DNA of 64,000 bases from Paraburkholderia largidicola (GTDB taxonomy: Bacteria; Pseudomonadota; Gammaproteobacteria; Burkholderiales; Burkholderiaceae). The stretch is from NCBI RefSeq assembly GCF_013426895.1, contig NZ_AP023176.1:2278402-2342401 (forward strand), given 5' to 3'. Below, in pieces: positions 20,266 to 29,358 of the stretch. A program made the position numbers and the translations under genes. The stretch's first letter is position 1, and every line of letters starts with the position of its first letter. Under the pieces are notes generated by a model, which saw only the letters and a program-made list of their open reading frames with translations, did not search any database and was not told the origin of the DNA.

Positions 20266-21771
20266 TCACTTTTCGGAAGATGCCTTTGCGGTTTTGAGCG
20301 CCCCCACGTCGCCGTCCCAGCCGCCGCCCAAGGCTTTCACGAGCATGACGGCGTTCTGCAACGCGGTGCTGCTGTAATCGAGCGCGATCTTGCGGTCCTG
20401 GACTTGCGTCAGTTGCGTATCGAGCACGTCGATGCGGCTCGACGTGCCCGCCGCGAAATTGCGCTGCTGGCTGGCCGCGAGTTCGCCGCTGCGCTGCGCG
20501 ACATCGTTCGATGCCGCCGCCTGCCGCGTCGCGATCTGCACTGCGCTCAAGTAGTCTTCGACATCCTGGAACGCGCTCAGCACCGTCTGCCGGTAGGCGG
20601 CGACTTCCTGATCGTAGTTGGCGCGCGCGGCGCGCACCGACGCGCTCGTGGCGCCCGCGTCGAACACCGTTTGCGCAACGTCAAATCCCAGCGACCAGAA
20701 GCGCGTCGGCAGCGAGACGAGATGGGCGAGCGAGGTGCCGCTCCAGCCGCCATCCGCCGACAGCGTGATGGTCGGGAAATAGCCCGCCTTCGCCACACCG
20801 ATCTTCGCGTTGTACTGCGCGACCGTGCGCTCGGCCTGCACGACATCCGGCCGGCGCTGCAACAACGCGGACGGCAGCGCAACGGGCAACGCGGGCAACC
20901 CGAAGCGATAATCCGCCTGCACCGGCAACGAGAACGCCGCAGGCGCTTCGCCGATCAGCACGGCAATCGCATGTTCATACTGACGGCGCGTGAGTTGCGC
21001 GCTCGCGATGCTTTCGTCGATAGCTTGCAGCGTGTTGTGTGCAGTGCGCACATCGTCATACGACGACACGCCATGCTTGTACTTCGCCTCCGTCAGCGCG
21101 AGCAGTTCGGCGTCGATGCGGCGTTCTTCATCGAGAATCGCGAGATCGGCGTCGGCGGCACGCACGGTGAAATAGTCGACGGCCAGCGTCGCGAGCACGC
21201 TCAGGCGTTCACCTGCCAGTTGCGCATCCGATGCCTGCGCGCTCGCCTCGCTCGCTTCGACGGACCGCCGCACGCTGCCCCACAGATCCGGCTCCCAGCT
21301 CGCCTCCAGTTGCGCCGACACGCTCTTCGACGCATAGCTGCTGACGGTTCCGCTCGACGACACCTGCGTGCTGCTGCCACTGCCCGAGCGCGTGCCCGAG
21401 CCTGCGAACGACACCGTCGGAAACAGGCTCGCGCGTGCCGACGCCACCTGGGCGCGCGCTGACCGGTACGCGGCATCGTACTGCGCGAGGGTCTGGTTCG
21501 CCTTCAATGCCCGCTCGCACAGATCGTCGAGCGTCTGATCGCCGAACATCGTCCACCAGCGGCTATCCAGTGATGCCGCGGGATCGGGCTGCGCCTGTTG
21601 CCAGACGCCGCTCGCATCGGGGCTGTTCATTTCCTTGAATGTCGCGGGCACGGCAACGTCCGGCTTTTTATAGTCGGGCCCGATTGCGCAGCCCGCGCAC
21701 AGCGTGGCAATGGCAACAGCCACGATCGTTCGATGCACGCGCCGCATCGTGGGCGTTGCTTTGTCCATCAT
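20266..21771 (-). CDS. Outer-membrane efflux lipoprotein, NodT/OprM family
   Basis: A 501-residue outer-membrane channel of RND pumps. A lipoprotein signal ends at CAGC-AIGPDYKKP (Cys near residue 28). Two OEP (TolC-like) repeats follow, with long coiled-coil helices and the conserved LLQRRPDVVQAERTVAQYNAKIGVAKAGYFPTI-type block. The trimer forms the exit duct for the preceding MdtABC-like pump. Its start overlaps the stop codon of the upstream transporter gene. It corresponds in position to OpmB of the Pseudomonas MuxABC-OpmB operon. Confidence 0.9.
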   Translation of the reverse strand: MMDKATPTMRRVHRTIVAVAIATLCAGCAIGPDYKKPDVAVPATFKEMNSPDASGVWQQAQPDPAASLDSRWWTMFGDQTLDDLCERALKANQTLAQYDAAYRSARAQVASARASLFPTVSFAGSGTRSGSGSSTQVSSSGTVSSYASKSVSAQLEASWEPDLWGSVRRSVEASEASAQASDAQLAGERLSVLATLAVDYFTVRAADADLAILDEERRIDAELLALTEAKYKHGVSSYDDVRTAHNTLQAIDESIASAQLTRRQYEHAIAVLIGEAPAAFSLPVQADYRFGLPALPVALPSALLQRRPDVVQAERTVAQYNAKIGVAKAGYFPTITLSADGGWSGTSLAHLVSLPTRFWSLGFDVAQTVFDAGATSASVRAARANYDQEVAAYRQTVLSAFQDVEDYLSAVQIATRQAAASNDVAQRSGELAASQQRNFAAGTSSRIDVLDTQLTQVQDRKIALDYSSTALQNAVMLVKALGGGWDGDVGALKTAKASSEK

Positions 21772-24700
21772 GATGGGGTTCCGTTACGTGAGGCGCGCCG
21801 GCCGTTGAAGCGGTCGAGCCAGAGATAGATCACGGGCGTCGTGAAGAGCGTCAGCAACTGGCTGACCATCAGGCCGCCGAGAATCGCGACGCCGAGCGGA
21901 TGACGAAACTCATGCCCATAGCCCGAACTGACGATCAGCGGCACCGCGCCGAACAGCGCGGCGAGCGTCGTCATCATGATCGGCCGGAAGCGCGTGAGAC
22001 ACGCCTGATAGATCGAGTCTCCCGCGCTCGCGCCCTGTTCGCGTTCATACGTGACCGCGAAATCGACCATCATGATTGCGTTCTTCTTCACGATGCCGAT
22101 CAGCAACACGATGCCGATCAGCGCGATGATCGTCAGTTCGTAGCCGCAGATGTAGAGCGCGATCAGCGCGCCGAGGCCTGCTGAAGGCAGTGTCGAGAGA
22201 ATCGTCAGCGGATGAATGAGGTTCTCGTACAGAATGCCGAGCGCGATATACACGGCAATCAACGCACCGATGATCAGCAGCACTTCGCTGCCGCCCGACT
22301 GCTGCATCATCGCGCCTTGCCCCGCGAACGCCGGCAAAATCGTATTCGGCAGATTCAGCGACGCCACGGCCGCCTTGATGGCCGCATTCGCATCGCTCAT
22401 CGTCACGCCTTCGCGCAGGTTGTACGACAGCGTGACAGCGGGAAACTGGTTGTCGTGCGCGATCGTGACGGGCGCGTGCGACAGCGTGCGTGTGGCTAGC
22501 GCGGACAAAGGCACGAGGGTTGCGCTCGTCGAAGAAGATGTACTGCTTGTCGCGTTCGATGCTGGCACATAAAGGGTGTCCAGCGTCTTCGGGTCTTCCC
22601 AGTACTGCGGCGCAACCTCCATCACCACGTGATACTGGTTCGCTGGGCCGTACACCGTCGCAATCTGGCGCTGGCTGAACGCGTCGTTCAATGCATCGTC
22701 GACGGCTTCGAACGGCACGCCCATGCGCGCCGCCGCGTCGCGATTCACCTGCAGCATCATCGAAAGACTCGCGCTTTGCACGTCGGCGTTCACGTCCCGC
22801 AGTTGCGGCAATGCACGCAGCTTCGCTTCGATGCGCGGCAACCACGTATCCAGTTCGTCCTGGTTCTCCGCCGTCACCGCGTACTGAAACTGCGCCGAGC
22901 TTTGCCGCGCGCCGAACATCAGATCCTGCGCGGATTGCATCAACAGCCGCACGCCGGGAATGTCAGCTGTGCGATGACTCAGATCCGCGATCACCTGATT
23001 CGCGTTGTGCTTGCGTTCTGACAGCGGCTTGAGCGTGATGAACATCATGCTGTTGCTGACGGCATTGCGCCCGCCGACATAGCCCGACACCGATTGCACA
23101 TCCGGGTTCTGCAGGATGCGCCTGTTGATCTCGTCGAACTTCTGCTTCATCGCCTGAAATGAAATGCTCTGCGACGCCTGCACGTTGCCCATCAGCCGCC
23201 CCGTGTCCTCGATCGGGAAAAAGCCTTTCGGCATCACGGCCACCATGCCGACATTGGCGAACAGCAGGAACACGGTGACGGCGAGCATCGACTTCGGATG
23301 ACGCAGCGCCCAGCGCAAACTGCGCCCGTAAGCGCGTTCGACTCGCGGCCCCAGCGCTCCTTCATTCTGCTTGTGCGGCACGTGGCGCAACAGCAGACGC
23401 CCGAGCGTCGGCGCAAGCGTCAGCGAAATCACCATCGAAATCAGGATCGCAATCGCGAGCGACACCGAGAACTCGCGGAACAACCGCCCAACCAGTCCGC
23501 TCATCATGATGAGCGGCAGAAACACGACCACTAGCGACACGCTGATCGTCAGCACCGTGAAACCGACTTCGCGCGTGCCGTCGAGCGCGGCGGCAAGCGG
23601 CGACTTGCCCTGATCGAGATGCCGCATGATGTTTTCGACGACGACGATCGCGTCGTCGACCACGAAGCCCGTCGATATGGTCAGCGCCATCAGCGTCAGG
23701 TTGTTCAGGCTGTAGCCGAGGAAGTACATCGCGGTGAAGGTGCCCGCGAGCGCGAGCGGCACCGTGATCGCCGGAATCAGCGTGCTGCGCCAGTCGCGAA
23801 AGAACGCGTAGGAAACAGCCGTCACCAGCAGCACGGCCGCCAGCAGCGAGACTTCGACGTCGAATACCGATGAGCGGATCGTCTGCGTGCCGTCCAGCAC
23901 GACGTTCAGCTTCACCGTCGACGGCAGACTCGCGGCGAGTTGCGGCAGCGTGGCGCGAATCGCGTCGACGGTCTTGATCACGTTCGCATTCGGCTGCTTC
24001 GACACGATCAGCAGCACCGCCGGCTTGCCGTTCGCGAGGCCGTAATTGCGCAGGTCTTCCGTCGACTTCACCACTTGCGCGACGTCGGTGACGTGCACCA
24101 CCGTGCCGTCGAGCGTGCGGATCACGAGCGGCTTGTAGTCGGCGGGTTCCATCAGCTGATCGTTCGCGCCCAGCACATAGTGCTCGCCGTTCATGCTGAC
24201 GGCGCCCTTCGGCAGATCGACGCTCGCGTTGGCCAACGCGGTGCGGACGGAGTCGAGCGCGATGCCGTAGTGGCTCAACTGATCGGGATTCAGTTCGACG
24301 CGCACGGCCGGCAACGCGCCGCCGCCCACGGTCACATCGCCGACGCCTTGCACCTGCAGCAGCTTCTGTTGCAGCACCGAAGAAGCATAGTCGTACATCT
24401 GCCCGACGCCGACCGTATCCGACGTCAGCCCGACGATCATCACGGGCGCGGCAGCGGGATTCATCTTGCGATAAGTCGGCGTTTGCGTGAGCGTCGTAGG
24501 CAGATTGCTGCGCGCGGCGTTGATGGCCGCCTGCACGTCGCGCGCGGCGCCGTCGATATCGCGGTTCAGATCGAACTGCAACACGATCTGCGACGAACCC
24601 GACGAGCTTTGCGACGTCATCTGCGTGAGACCCGCAATCGATCCGAAGGCGCGTTCGAGCGGCGCGGTCACGGTCTTGGCGACCGTATCGGGATTCGCGC

Positions 24701-24857
24701 CCGACAGCGTCGCGCTGACCATCACGACAGGAAAGTCCACCGACGGCAACGCCGCGACAGGCAGCAGCCTGAACGCGACGATGCCGAACAGCGCAAGACC
24801 AATCGCGAGGAGCATCGTGCCGACGGGACGGCGAATGAACGGAGCGGACAAATTCAT
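21768..24857 (-). CDS. mdtC: RND multidrug efflux transporter, MdtC/MuxC-like
   Basis: A 1029-residue inner-membrane proton/drug antiporter of the HAE-1 family. It has twelve transmembrane helices, two large periplasmic loops and the proton-relay residues Asp401-Asp402 ([17 protein letters not shown]) and a Lys in IVKKNAIMMVDFAV. Together with the previous MdtB-like gene it should make the MdtB2C-type heterotrimer. The spacing to that gene is three bases, and a run of serines and threonines (ASNATSSTSSSTSATL) interrupts the second periplasmic loop. Typical substrates of this class are bile salts, novobiocin and some beta-lactams. Confidence 0.92.
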   Translation of the reverse strand: MNLSAPFIRRPVGTMLLAIGLALFGIVAFRLLPVAALPSVDFPVVMVSATLSGANPDTVAKTVTAPLERAFGSIAGLTQMTSQSSSGSSQIVLQFDLNRDIDGAARDVQAAINAARSNLPTTLTQTPTYRKMNPAAAPVMIVGLTSDTVGVGQMYDYASSVLQQKLLQVQGVGDVTVGGGALPAVRVELNPDQLSHYGIALDSVRTALANASVDLPKGAVSMNGEHYVLGANDQLMEPADYKPLVIRTLDGTVVHVTDVAQVVKSTEDLRNYGLANGKPAVLLIVSKQPNANVIKTVDAIRATLPQLAASLPSTVKLNVVLDGTQTIRSSVFDVEVSLLAAVLLVTAVSYAFFRDWRSTLIPAITVPLALAGTFTAMYFLGYSLNNLTLMALTISTGFVVDDAIVVVENIMRHLDQGKSPLAAALDGTREVGFTVLTISVSLVVVFLPLIMMSGLVGRLFREFSVSLAIAILISMVISLTLAPTLGRLLLRHVPHKQNEGALGPRVERAYGRSLRWALRHPKSMLAVTVFLLFANVGMVAVMPKGFFPIEDTGRLMGNVQASQSISFQAMKQKFDEINRRILQNPDVQSVSGYVGGRNAVSNSMMFITLKPLSERKHNANQVIADLSHRTADIPGVRLLMQSAQDLMFGARQSSAQFQYAVTAENQDELDTWLPRIEAKLRALPQLRDVNADVQSASLSMMLQVNRDAAARMGVPFEAVDDALNDAFSQRQIATVYGPANQYHVVMEVAPQYWEDPKTLDTLYVPASNATSSTSSSTSATLVPLSALATRTLSHAPVTIAHDNQFPAVTLSYNLREGVTMSDANAAIKAAVASLNLPNTILPAFAGQGAMMQQSGGSEVLLIIGALIAVYIALGILYENLIHPLTILSTLPSAGLGALIALYICGYELTIIALIGIVLLIGIVKKNAIMMVDFAVTYEREQGASAGDSIYQACLTRFRPIMMTTLAALFGAVPLIVSSGYGHEFRHPLGVAILGGLMVSQLLTLFTTPVIYLWLDRFNGRRASRNGTPS

Positions 24858-24860
24858 GCT

Positions 24861-27800
24861 TTAGCTCGCGCTCGTATCGCCGGACGGCGTGATCGCGGCG
24901 CGCGTCGCGAGACGATGCAGCGCGAGGAAGATCACGGGCGTCGAGAACAATGTGAGCAGCTGGCTCACCACCAGCCCGCCGATGATCGCAATGCCGAGCG
25001 GCTGCCGCAATTCGTGGCCCATGCCCGTGCCGAGCGCGAGCGGCAGCGCCCCGAACAACGACGCGCAGGTCGTCATCAGGATGGGCCGGAAGCGCAGTTC
25101 GCACGCGCGGCGCATCGCATCGTGCGCGGTGAGGCCGAGCGTGCGCTCCTGTTCGAGCGCGAAGTCGACCATCATGATCGCGTTCTTCATCACGATGCCG
25201 ACCAGCAGCACGATGCCGATCAGGCCGATGATGTCCAGTTCGCCGCCGCAGAACAACAGCGCCGCGAGCGCGCCGCATGCGGCGGAAGGCAGCGTCGACA
25301 GAATCGTCAGCGGATGGATGAGGCTTTCGTACAGGATGCCGAGCAGGATATACACGGCGATCAGCGCGCCGACCAGCAGCAAGGCTTCGTTGCCGAGCGA
25401 CGTGCTGTAAAGCTGCGCCGCGCCTTCGAGGTTCATCTGCACGCTTGCGGGCGGGTTGAGCTTCGCTTCGATCGCTTCGATACGGTCGATGGCCGTGCCG
25501 AGCGTCACGCCATCGGCGAGATTGAACGACACATCCGCGTATGGAAACTGCGCCTGGCGTTGGATCGTCAGCGGCGCGGCGCCGACCGTCGCGCTGGCGA
25601 TGCTCGACAGCGGAGAGAGTGAAGCCGACGTGCTGGTCGATGTCGTGGTCGACGAGGAAGACGAGGAAGACGAAGCACTGGTAGTACCCACATACAACCC
25701 GTCGAGCAACGCCAGCGGCGACTCGCCGACCAGCCGCACGTCCGCGCCCAACGTCACGTGATACTGGTTCACGTGCGTATAGATGGTCGAAATCTGCCGG
25801 TCGCCGAACGCGTCGTAGAGCGCGTTGTCGATGTCCTGCGCGGTGAGGCCAAGTCGCGACGCCGTCGCACGGTCGAAGTCGAACTTCAGCACATTGCCTT
25901 GTTGCTGCGCCTGGCTTTGCACGTCGGTGAACATCGGGTCGGCGCGTAGCGCAGCGAGCAAACGTTGCGTCCAGTCGTTGAGTTCGGTGCGATCAGTGGC
26001 CTGCACGCCGACGCGATAGCTGTTCGCGTTGATCTGATCGTCCAGCGTCAGGTCCTGCACGGGATGCAGATAGAGCTTGAGATCGGCACGTTGCGCCGCG
26101 TCTTGCGTGAGCCTTTGAATCACGGAGCGGCTCGAATCGCCATCTTTCAGGCTGATGAGCATGCGCCCCTGGTTGATGGTCGGATTGTTCTGGTCGATGC
26201 CGACGAACGACGACACATTCGCCACCGCACTATCGCTTGCGACACGGCCCGCCAATGTACGCGTCGACGACGCCATCCGCTCGAACGACGCACGCGGCGA
26301 ACCCAGCGAGATCCCTTCGATCAGGCCCGTGTCCTGTTCCGGAAACAGGCCCTTCGGCAGCAGCACGAACAGCACGCACGTCAGCAGCGTGGTGATGGCG
26401 ACGATCACGAGCACCGTCACGCGATGCACGAACGCCCAGTCGAGCGCACGCAGATAGCCGCGATTCAACCGCGCAAGCCAGTCCTTCGCATCAGCATCGC
26501 TATCGCTCGCGGCGTGATCGGCGCGCAGCATGCGGGCGGCCATCATCGGCGTGAGCGTCAGCGAGACCCACGCGGAAATCACGATCGCTATCGCCAGCGT
26601 CAAGGCAAACTCGCGGAACAACCGGCCGATCACATCGGGCATGAAGAACAGCGGAATCAGCACGGCAACCAGCGCCACCGAGATCGACAGAATCGTGAAG
26701 CCGATCTGCCGCGCGCCCTTCAACGCGGCGTTGAGCGGTGTCTCGCCGTTCTCGATGTGGCGCATCACGTTTTCGAGCATCACGATCGCATCGTCGACCA
26801 CGAAACCCGTCGCCACCGTCAGCGCCATCAGCGTGAGGTTGTTGACGGAAAAACCGAGCGCGTAGATGCCCGCCACCGTGCCGACCAGCGCGAACGGCAC
26901 CGTCACGGCGGGAATCAGCGTGAATTCGAGCCGCCGCAGAAACACGAACACGACCATCACGACGAGCGCAATCGCGGCGGCCAGTTCCATCTTCACGTCA
27001 TGTACGGAAGCGCGGATGGTCTGCGTGCGGTCGCTGAGCACGCTGATCTTCACGGTCGCGGGCAACGACGCGCGCAGTTGCGGCAACAGCGCTTCGATCC
27101 GGTCCACGACTTCGATTACGTTCGCGCCCGGCTGCCGCTGCACATTGATGATGATCGCAGGCGTCGCGCCGCTCCATGCGGCCTGGCGCGGATTTTCAGC
27201 CGTCTCCGAAATCTTCGCGACATCGGCGAGACGCACGGGTGCGCCGTTGCGATACGAGAGCACGAGATCCTGGTAATCGGTAGCGGACGTGAGTTGATCG
27301 TTCGCGTCGATCGTGAAAGCCTGCAACGGACCGTCGATCGTGCCTTTCGCGCTGTTCACGTTGGCGTCGCCGACTGCTGTGCGCACATCTTCGAGCGACA
27401 GACCCATCGCGTTCAAAGCGCGCGTGTCGGTCTGCACGCGCACGGCAGGCCGCGCGCCGCCCGACAGCGTGACGAGCCCGACGCCCGACACCTGCGAGAG
27501 CTTCTGCGCAATGCGCGTATCGGTGAGGTCTTCGACACGCGTGAGCGGCAACGCATCGGACGTGACGGCGAGCGTGAGCACGGCCGTATCGGCGGGATTG
27601 ACCTTGCTGTAGACGGGCGGATACGGCAGATTCGTCGGCAGCGTGCTGTTCGCGCTGTTGATCGCGGCCTGCACTTCCTGCTCGGCTTCGTCGAGATTCG
27701 TCGAGGTCTGGAACTGCAGCGTGACGAGCGACACGCCGAGCGAACTCGTCGAATTCATGCGCTTGAGTCCCGCCATCTGCCCGAACTGCTTTTCGAGCGG

Positions 27801-27995
27801 CGCGGTGACGGAAGTGCTGATCACATCGGGCGATGCACCCGGATACTGCGTGTAGACCTGAATCGTCGGATAGTCGATTTCAGGCAGCGCGGAAACGGGC
27901 ATCAGCCGGTAAGCGATCAGGCCGATCAGCAGCAGGGCAAGCGTCATCAGGCCCGTCGCGACAGGACGGCGGATGAACGGGCGGGAAATATCCAT
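24861..27995 (-). CDS. mdtB: RND multidrug efflux transporter, MdtB/MuxB-like
   Basis: A 1044-residue HAE-1 RND protein with proton-relay residues Asp401-Asp402 (ATGFVVDDAIVMLENVM) and the TM10 Lys in IVMKNAIMMVDFALEQ. It has the standard duplicated topology of six plus six helices. In the second periplasmic loop a low-complexity Ser/Thr tract of about 22 residues (around GTTSASSSSSSSS) follows LDGLYV, longer than the similar tract in its MdtC-like partner. The gene is directly followed by mdtC, and the adaptor gene lies 27 bases upstream. Confidence 0.92.
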   Translation of the reverse strand: MDISRPFIRRPVATGLMTLALLLIGLIAYRLMPVSALPEIDYPTIQVYTQYPGASPDVISTSVTAPLEKQFGQMAGLKRMNSTSSLGVSLVTLQFQTSTNLDEAEQEVQAAINSANSTLPTNLPYPPVYSKVNPADTAVLTLAVTSDALPLTRVEDLTDTRIAQKLSQVSGVGLVTLSGGARPAVRVQTDTRALNAMGLSLEDVRTAVGDANVNSAKGTIDGPLQAFTIDANDQLTSATDYQDLVLSYRNGAPVRLADVAKISETAENPRQAAWSGATPAIIINVQRQPGANVIEVVDRIEALLPQLRASLPATVKISVLSDRTQTIRASVHDVKMELAAAIALVVMVVFVFLRRLEFTLIPAVTVPFALVGTVAGIYALGFSVNNLTLMALTVATGFVVDDAIVMLENVMRHIENGETPLNAALKGARQIGFTILSISVALVAVLIPLFFMPDVIGRLFREFALTLAIAIVISAWVSLTLTPMMAARMLRADHAASDSDADAKDWLARLNRGYLRALDWAFVHRVTVLVIVAITTLLTCVLFVLLPKGLFPEQDTGLIEGISLGSPRASFERMASSTRTLAGRVASDSAVANVSSFVGIDQNNPTINQGRMLISLKDGDSSRSVIQRLTQDAAQRADLKLYLHPVQDLTLDDQINANSYRVGVQATDRTELNDWTQRLLAALRADPMFTDVQSQAQQQGNVLKFDFDRATASRLGLTAQDIDNALYDAFGDRQISTIYTHVNQYHVTLGADVRLVGESPLALLDGLYVGTTSASSSSSSSSTTTSTSTSASLSPLSSIASATVGAAPLTIQRQAQFPYADVSFNLADGVTLGTAIDRIEAIEAKLNPPASVQMNLEGAAQLYSTSLGNEALLLVGALIAVYILLGILYESLIHPLTILSTLPSAACGALAALLFCGGELDIIGLIGIVLLVGIVMKNAIMMVDFALEQERTLGLTAHDAMRRACELRFRPILMTTCASLFGALPLALGTGMGHELRQPLGIAIIGGLVVSQLLTLFSTPVIFLALHRLATRAAITPSGDTSAS

Positions 27996-28022
27996 CGGTA
28001 TCTTTGGGTCCGGAAGCGCGCG

Positions 28023-29186
28023 TCAGGGGTGAACGATCATCACGGCGCTGCCGTCGTCGAGCTTGTCCGCGCCGTCCAGCACGATCGTGTCGCCTGCCTT
28101 CAGGTCGCCTTGCCCGATCACGGTCGCGTCGTTGTAGGCGACGCCCGCCGTCACGCGGTGCAGCGCGACTTTGCCTTGGCCCCGCTTCGCATCGGCGGCG
28201 GCGAGCGTCAGCACGAAATCGCCCGATGCGCCGTGCTGGATCGCGACCGTCGGCACCGTCAACGCGTCGTGCAAGGTGCCGACCGTCATCCGTACGTTGA
28301 CGAAGCGGTTCGGAAACAGCCGGCCGTCGCGGTTCGGCGCGCTCGCCTTCAGCTTGACCGTGCCCGTCGTGGTGTCGGCCTGGTTGTCGATGGCGGCAAG
28401 CGTCGCGTGGTCGAGCACGGTGCGCTTGTCGCGCGCGAAAATCTCGACGGCCAATGCGCCCTTGTCGTGGAACGCATCGACCACGTCGCCCATCTTGTCT
28501 TCGGGCAGCGCGTAGACGACGGTGGTCGGCGAGTCGCTGGTGATGGTCGCGATGCCCGTCGTGTCGCTCGTCGTCACGTAGTTGCCGGCGTCGGTGGACA
28601 GCAGGCCGATCGTGCCGTCCATCGGCGCGACGATTTCGCAGTAGCCGACCTGCACGCGCAGATTCGCGACGCTGCCCTGATCCGCCTTGACGGTGCCTTG
28701 ATACTGACGCAGCGTCGCGCGCTGCGTATCGAGCGTCTGATGCGAAATGGAGCCACCGTCGATCAGGCTTTCGTAACGCGTCAGGTCAGCGCGCGCATTG
28801 GCGAGCAGCGCTTCATCGTGTTCGAGCGTGCCTTGCGCCTCGAGCAACTGGGCGCGCAGCGCGCGTGAATCGATCCGCGCAATCGGCTGGCCCGCTTTCA
28901 CACGCTGGCCTTCTTTCACGAGCATCGCTTCGAGCGTGCCGTTGACCTGCGTTTTCACGGTGACAGTGGCGCGTGGCGTGACGGTGCCGAGCGCATCGAG
29001 TTGCAGCGGCACATCAGCGCGCGTCACGCTGCCGACGGTGACGGGCGTGACTTGCGCCACGGGATGCGGCGGCTTGTGAAGCGCGGCGAACGCCTGCCAG
29101 ACGATAACGCCGGCAGCCACGATGCCTGCGGCGATCAACACACGACGGATTGGACGATTGAATTTCACGCGAAGATTTGTCGGCAC
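28023..29186 (-). CDS. mdtA: RND efflux periplasmic adaptor, MdtA/MuxA-like
   Basis: A 387-residue membrane-fusion protein. One N-terminal membrane anchor (residues about 15-37, VLIAAGIVAAGVIVWQAF) is followed by the lipoyl half-motifs (VKTQVNGTLEAMLVKEGQ and YCEIVAPMDGTIGLLSTD), a short hairpin of two helices and a beta-barrel domain. It bridges the MdtBC-like transporter and the outer-membrane factor. It is the first gene of a four-gene operon. No dedicated regulator is adjacent; the 172 bases upstream separate it from the BpeAB-OprB-like operon. Confidence 0.9.
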   Translation of the reverse strand: MPTNLRVKFNRPIRRVLIAAGIVAAGVIVWQAFAALHKPPHPVAQVTPVTVGSVTRADVPLQLDALGTVTPRATVTVKTQVNGTLEAMLVKEGQRVKAGQPIARIDSRALRAQLLEAQGTLEHDEALLANARADLTRYESLIDGGSISHQTLDTQRATLRQYQGTVKADQGSVANLRVQVGYCEIVAPMDGTIGLLSTDAGNYVTTSDTTGIATITSDSPTTVVYALPEDKMGDVVDAFHDKGALAVEIFARDKRTVLDHATLAAIDNQADTTTGTVKLKASAPNRDGRLFPNRFVNVRMTVGTLHDALTVPTVAIQHGASGDFVLTLAAADAKRGQGKVALHRVTAGVAYNDATVIGQGDLKAGDTIVLDGADKLDDGSAVMIVHP

Positions 29187-29315
29187 TCGGGCCGCTCAAC
29201 GTTTGCCACAAGGAATAAAAGAACGACGCCACGCGGGCGTCGCCGGAAAGCAGCGCCGCGCCTCACGGGAGGACGGGCGGCTGCTCAGGAGATGGAGGGG
29301 AATGTAGCAACGGGA

Positions 29316-29340
29316 AAGCGCGCCCAGGTTTAGCGCGCTT
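29316..29340 (-). terminator. Terminator of the BpeAB-OprB-like operon
   Basis: AAGCGCGC and GCGCGCTT form a perfect 8-base stem with a nine-base loop. On the minus strand it ends in TTTCCCGTT, about 20 bases after the stop codon of the outer-membrane factor gene. Confidence 0.55.
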
Positions 29341-29358
29341 AGTGGATGTTTCTGCGTG

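Noticed and set aside
25965..28868. Plus-strand open frame of 967 codons across the MdtB-like and adaptor genes
   Set aside because: The translation is Arg/His/Asp-rich without hydrophobic core or motifs, typical of the antisense of GC-rich membrane-protein genes.
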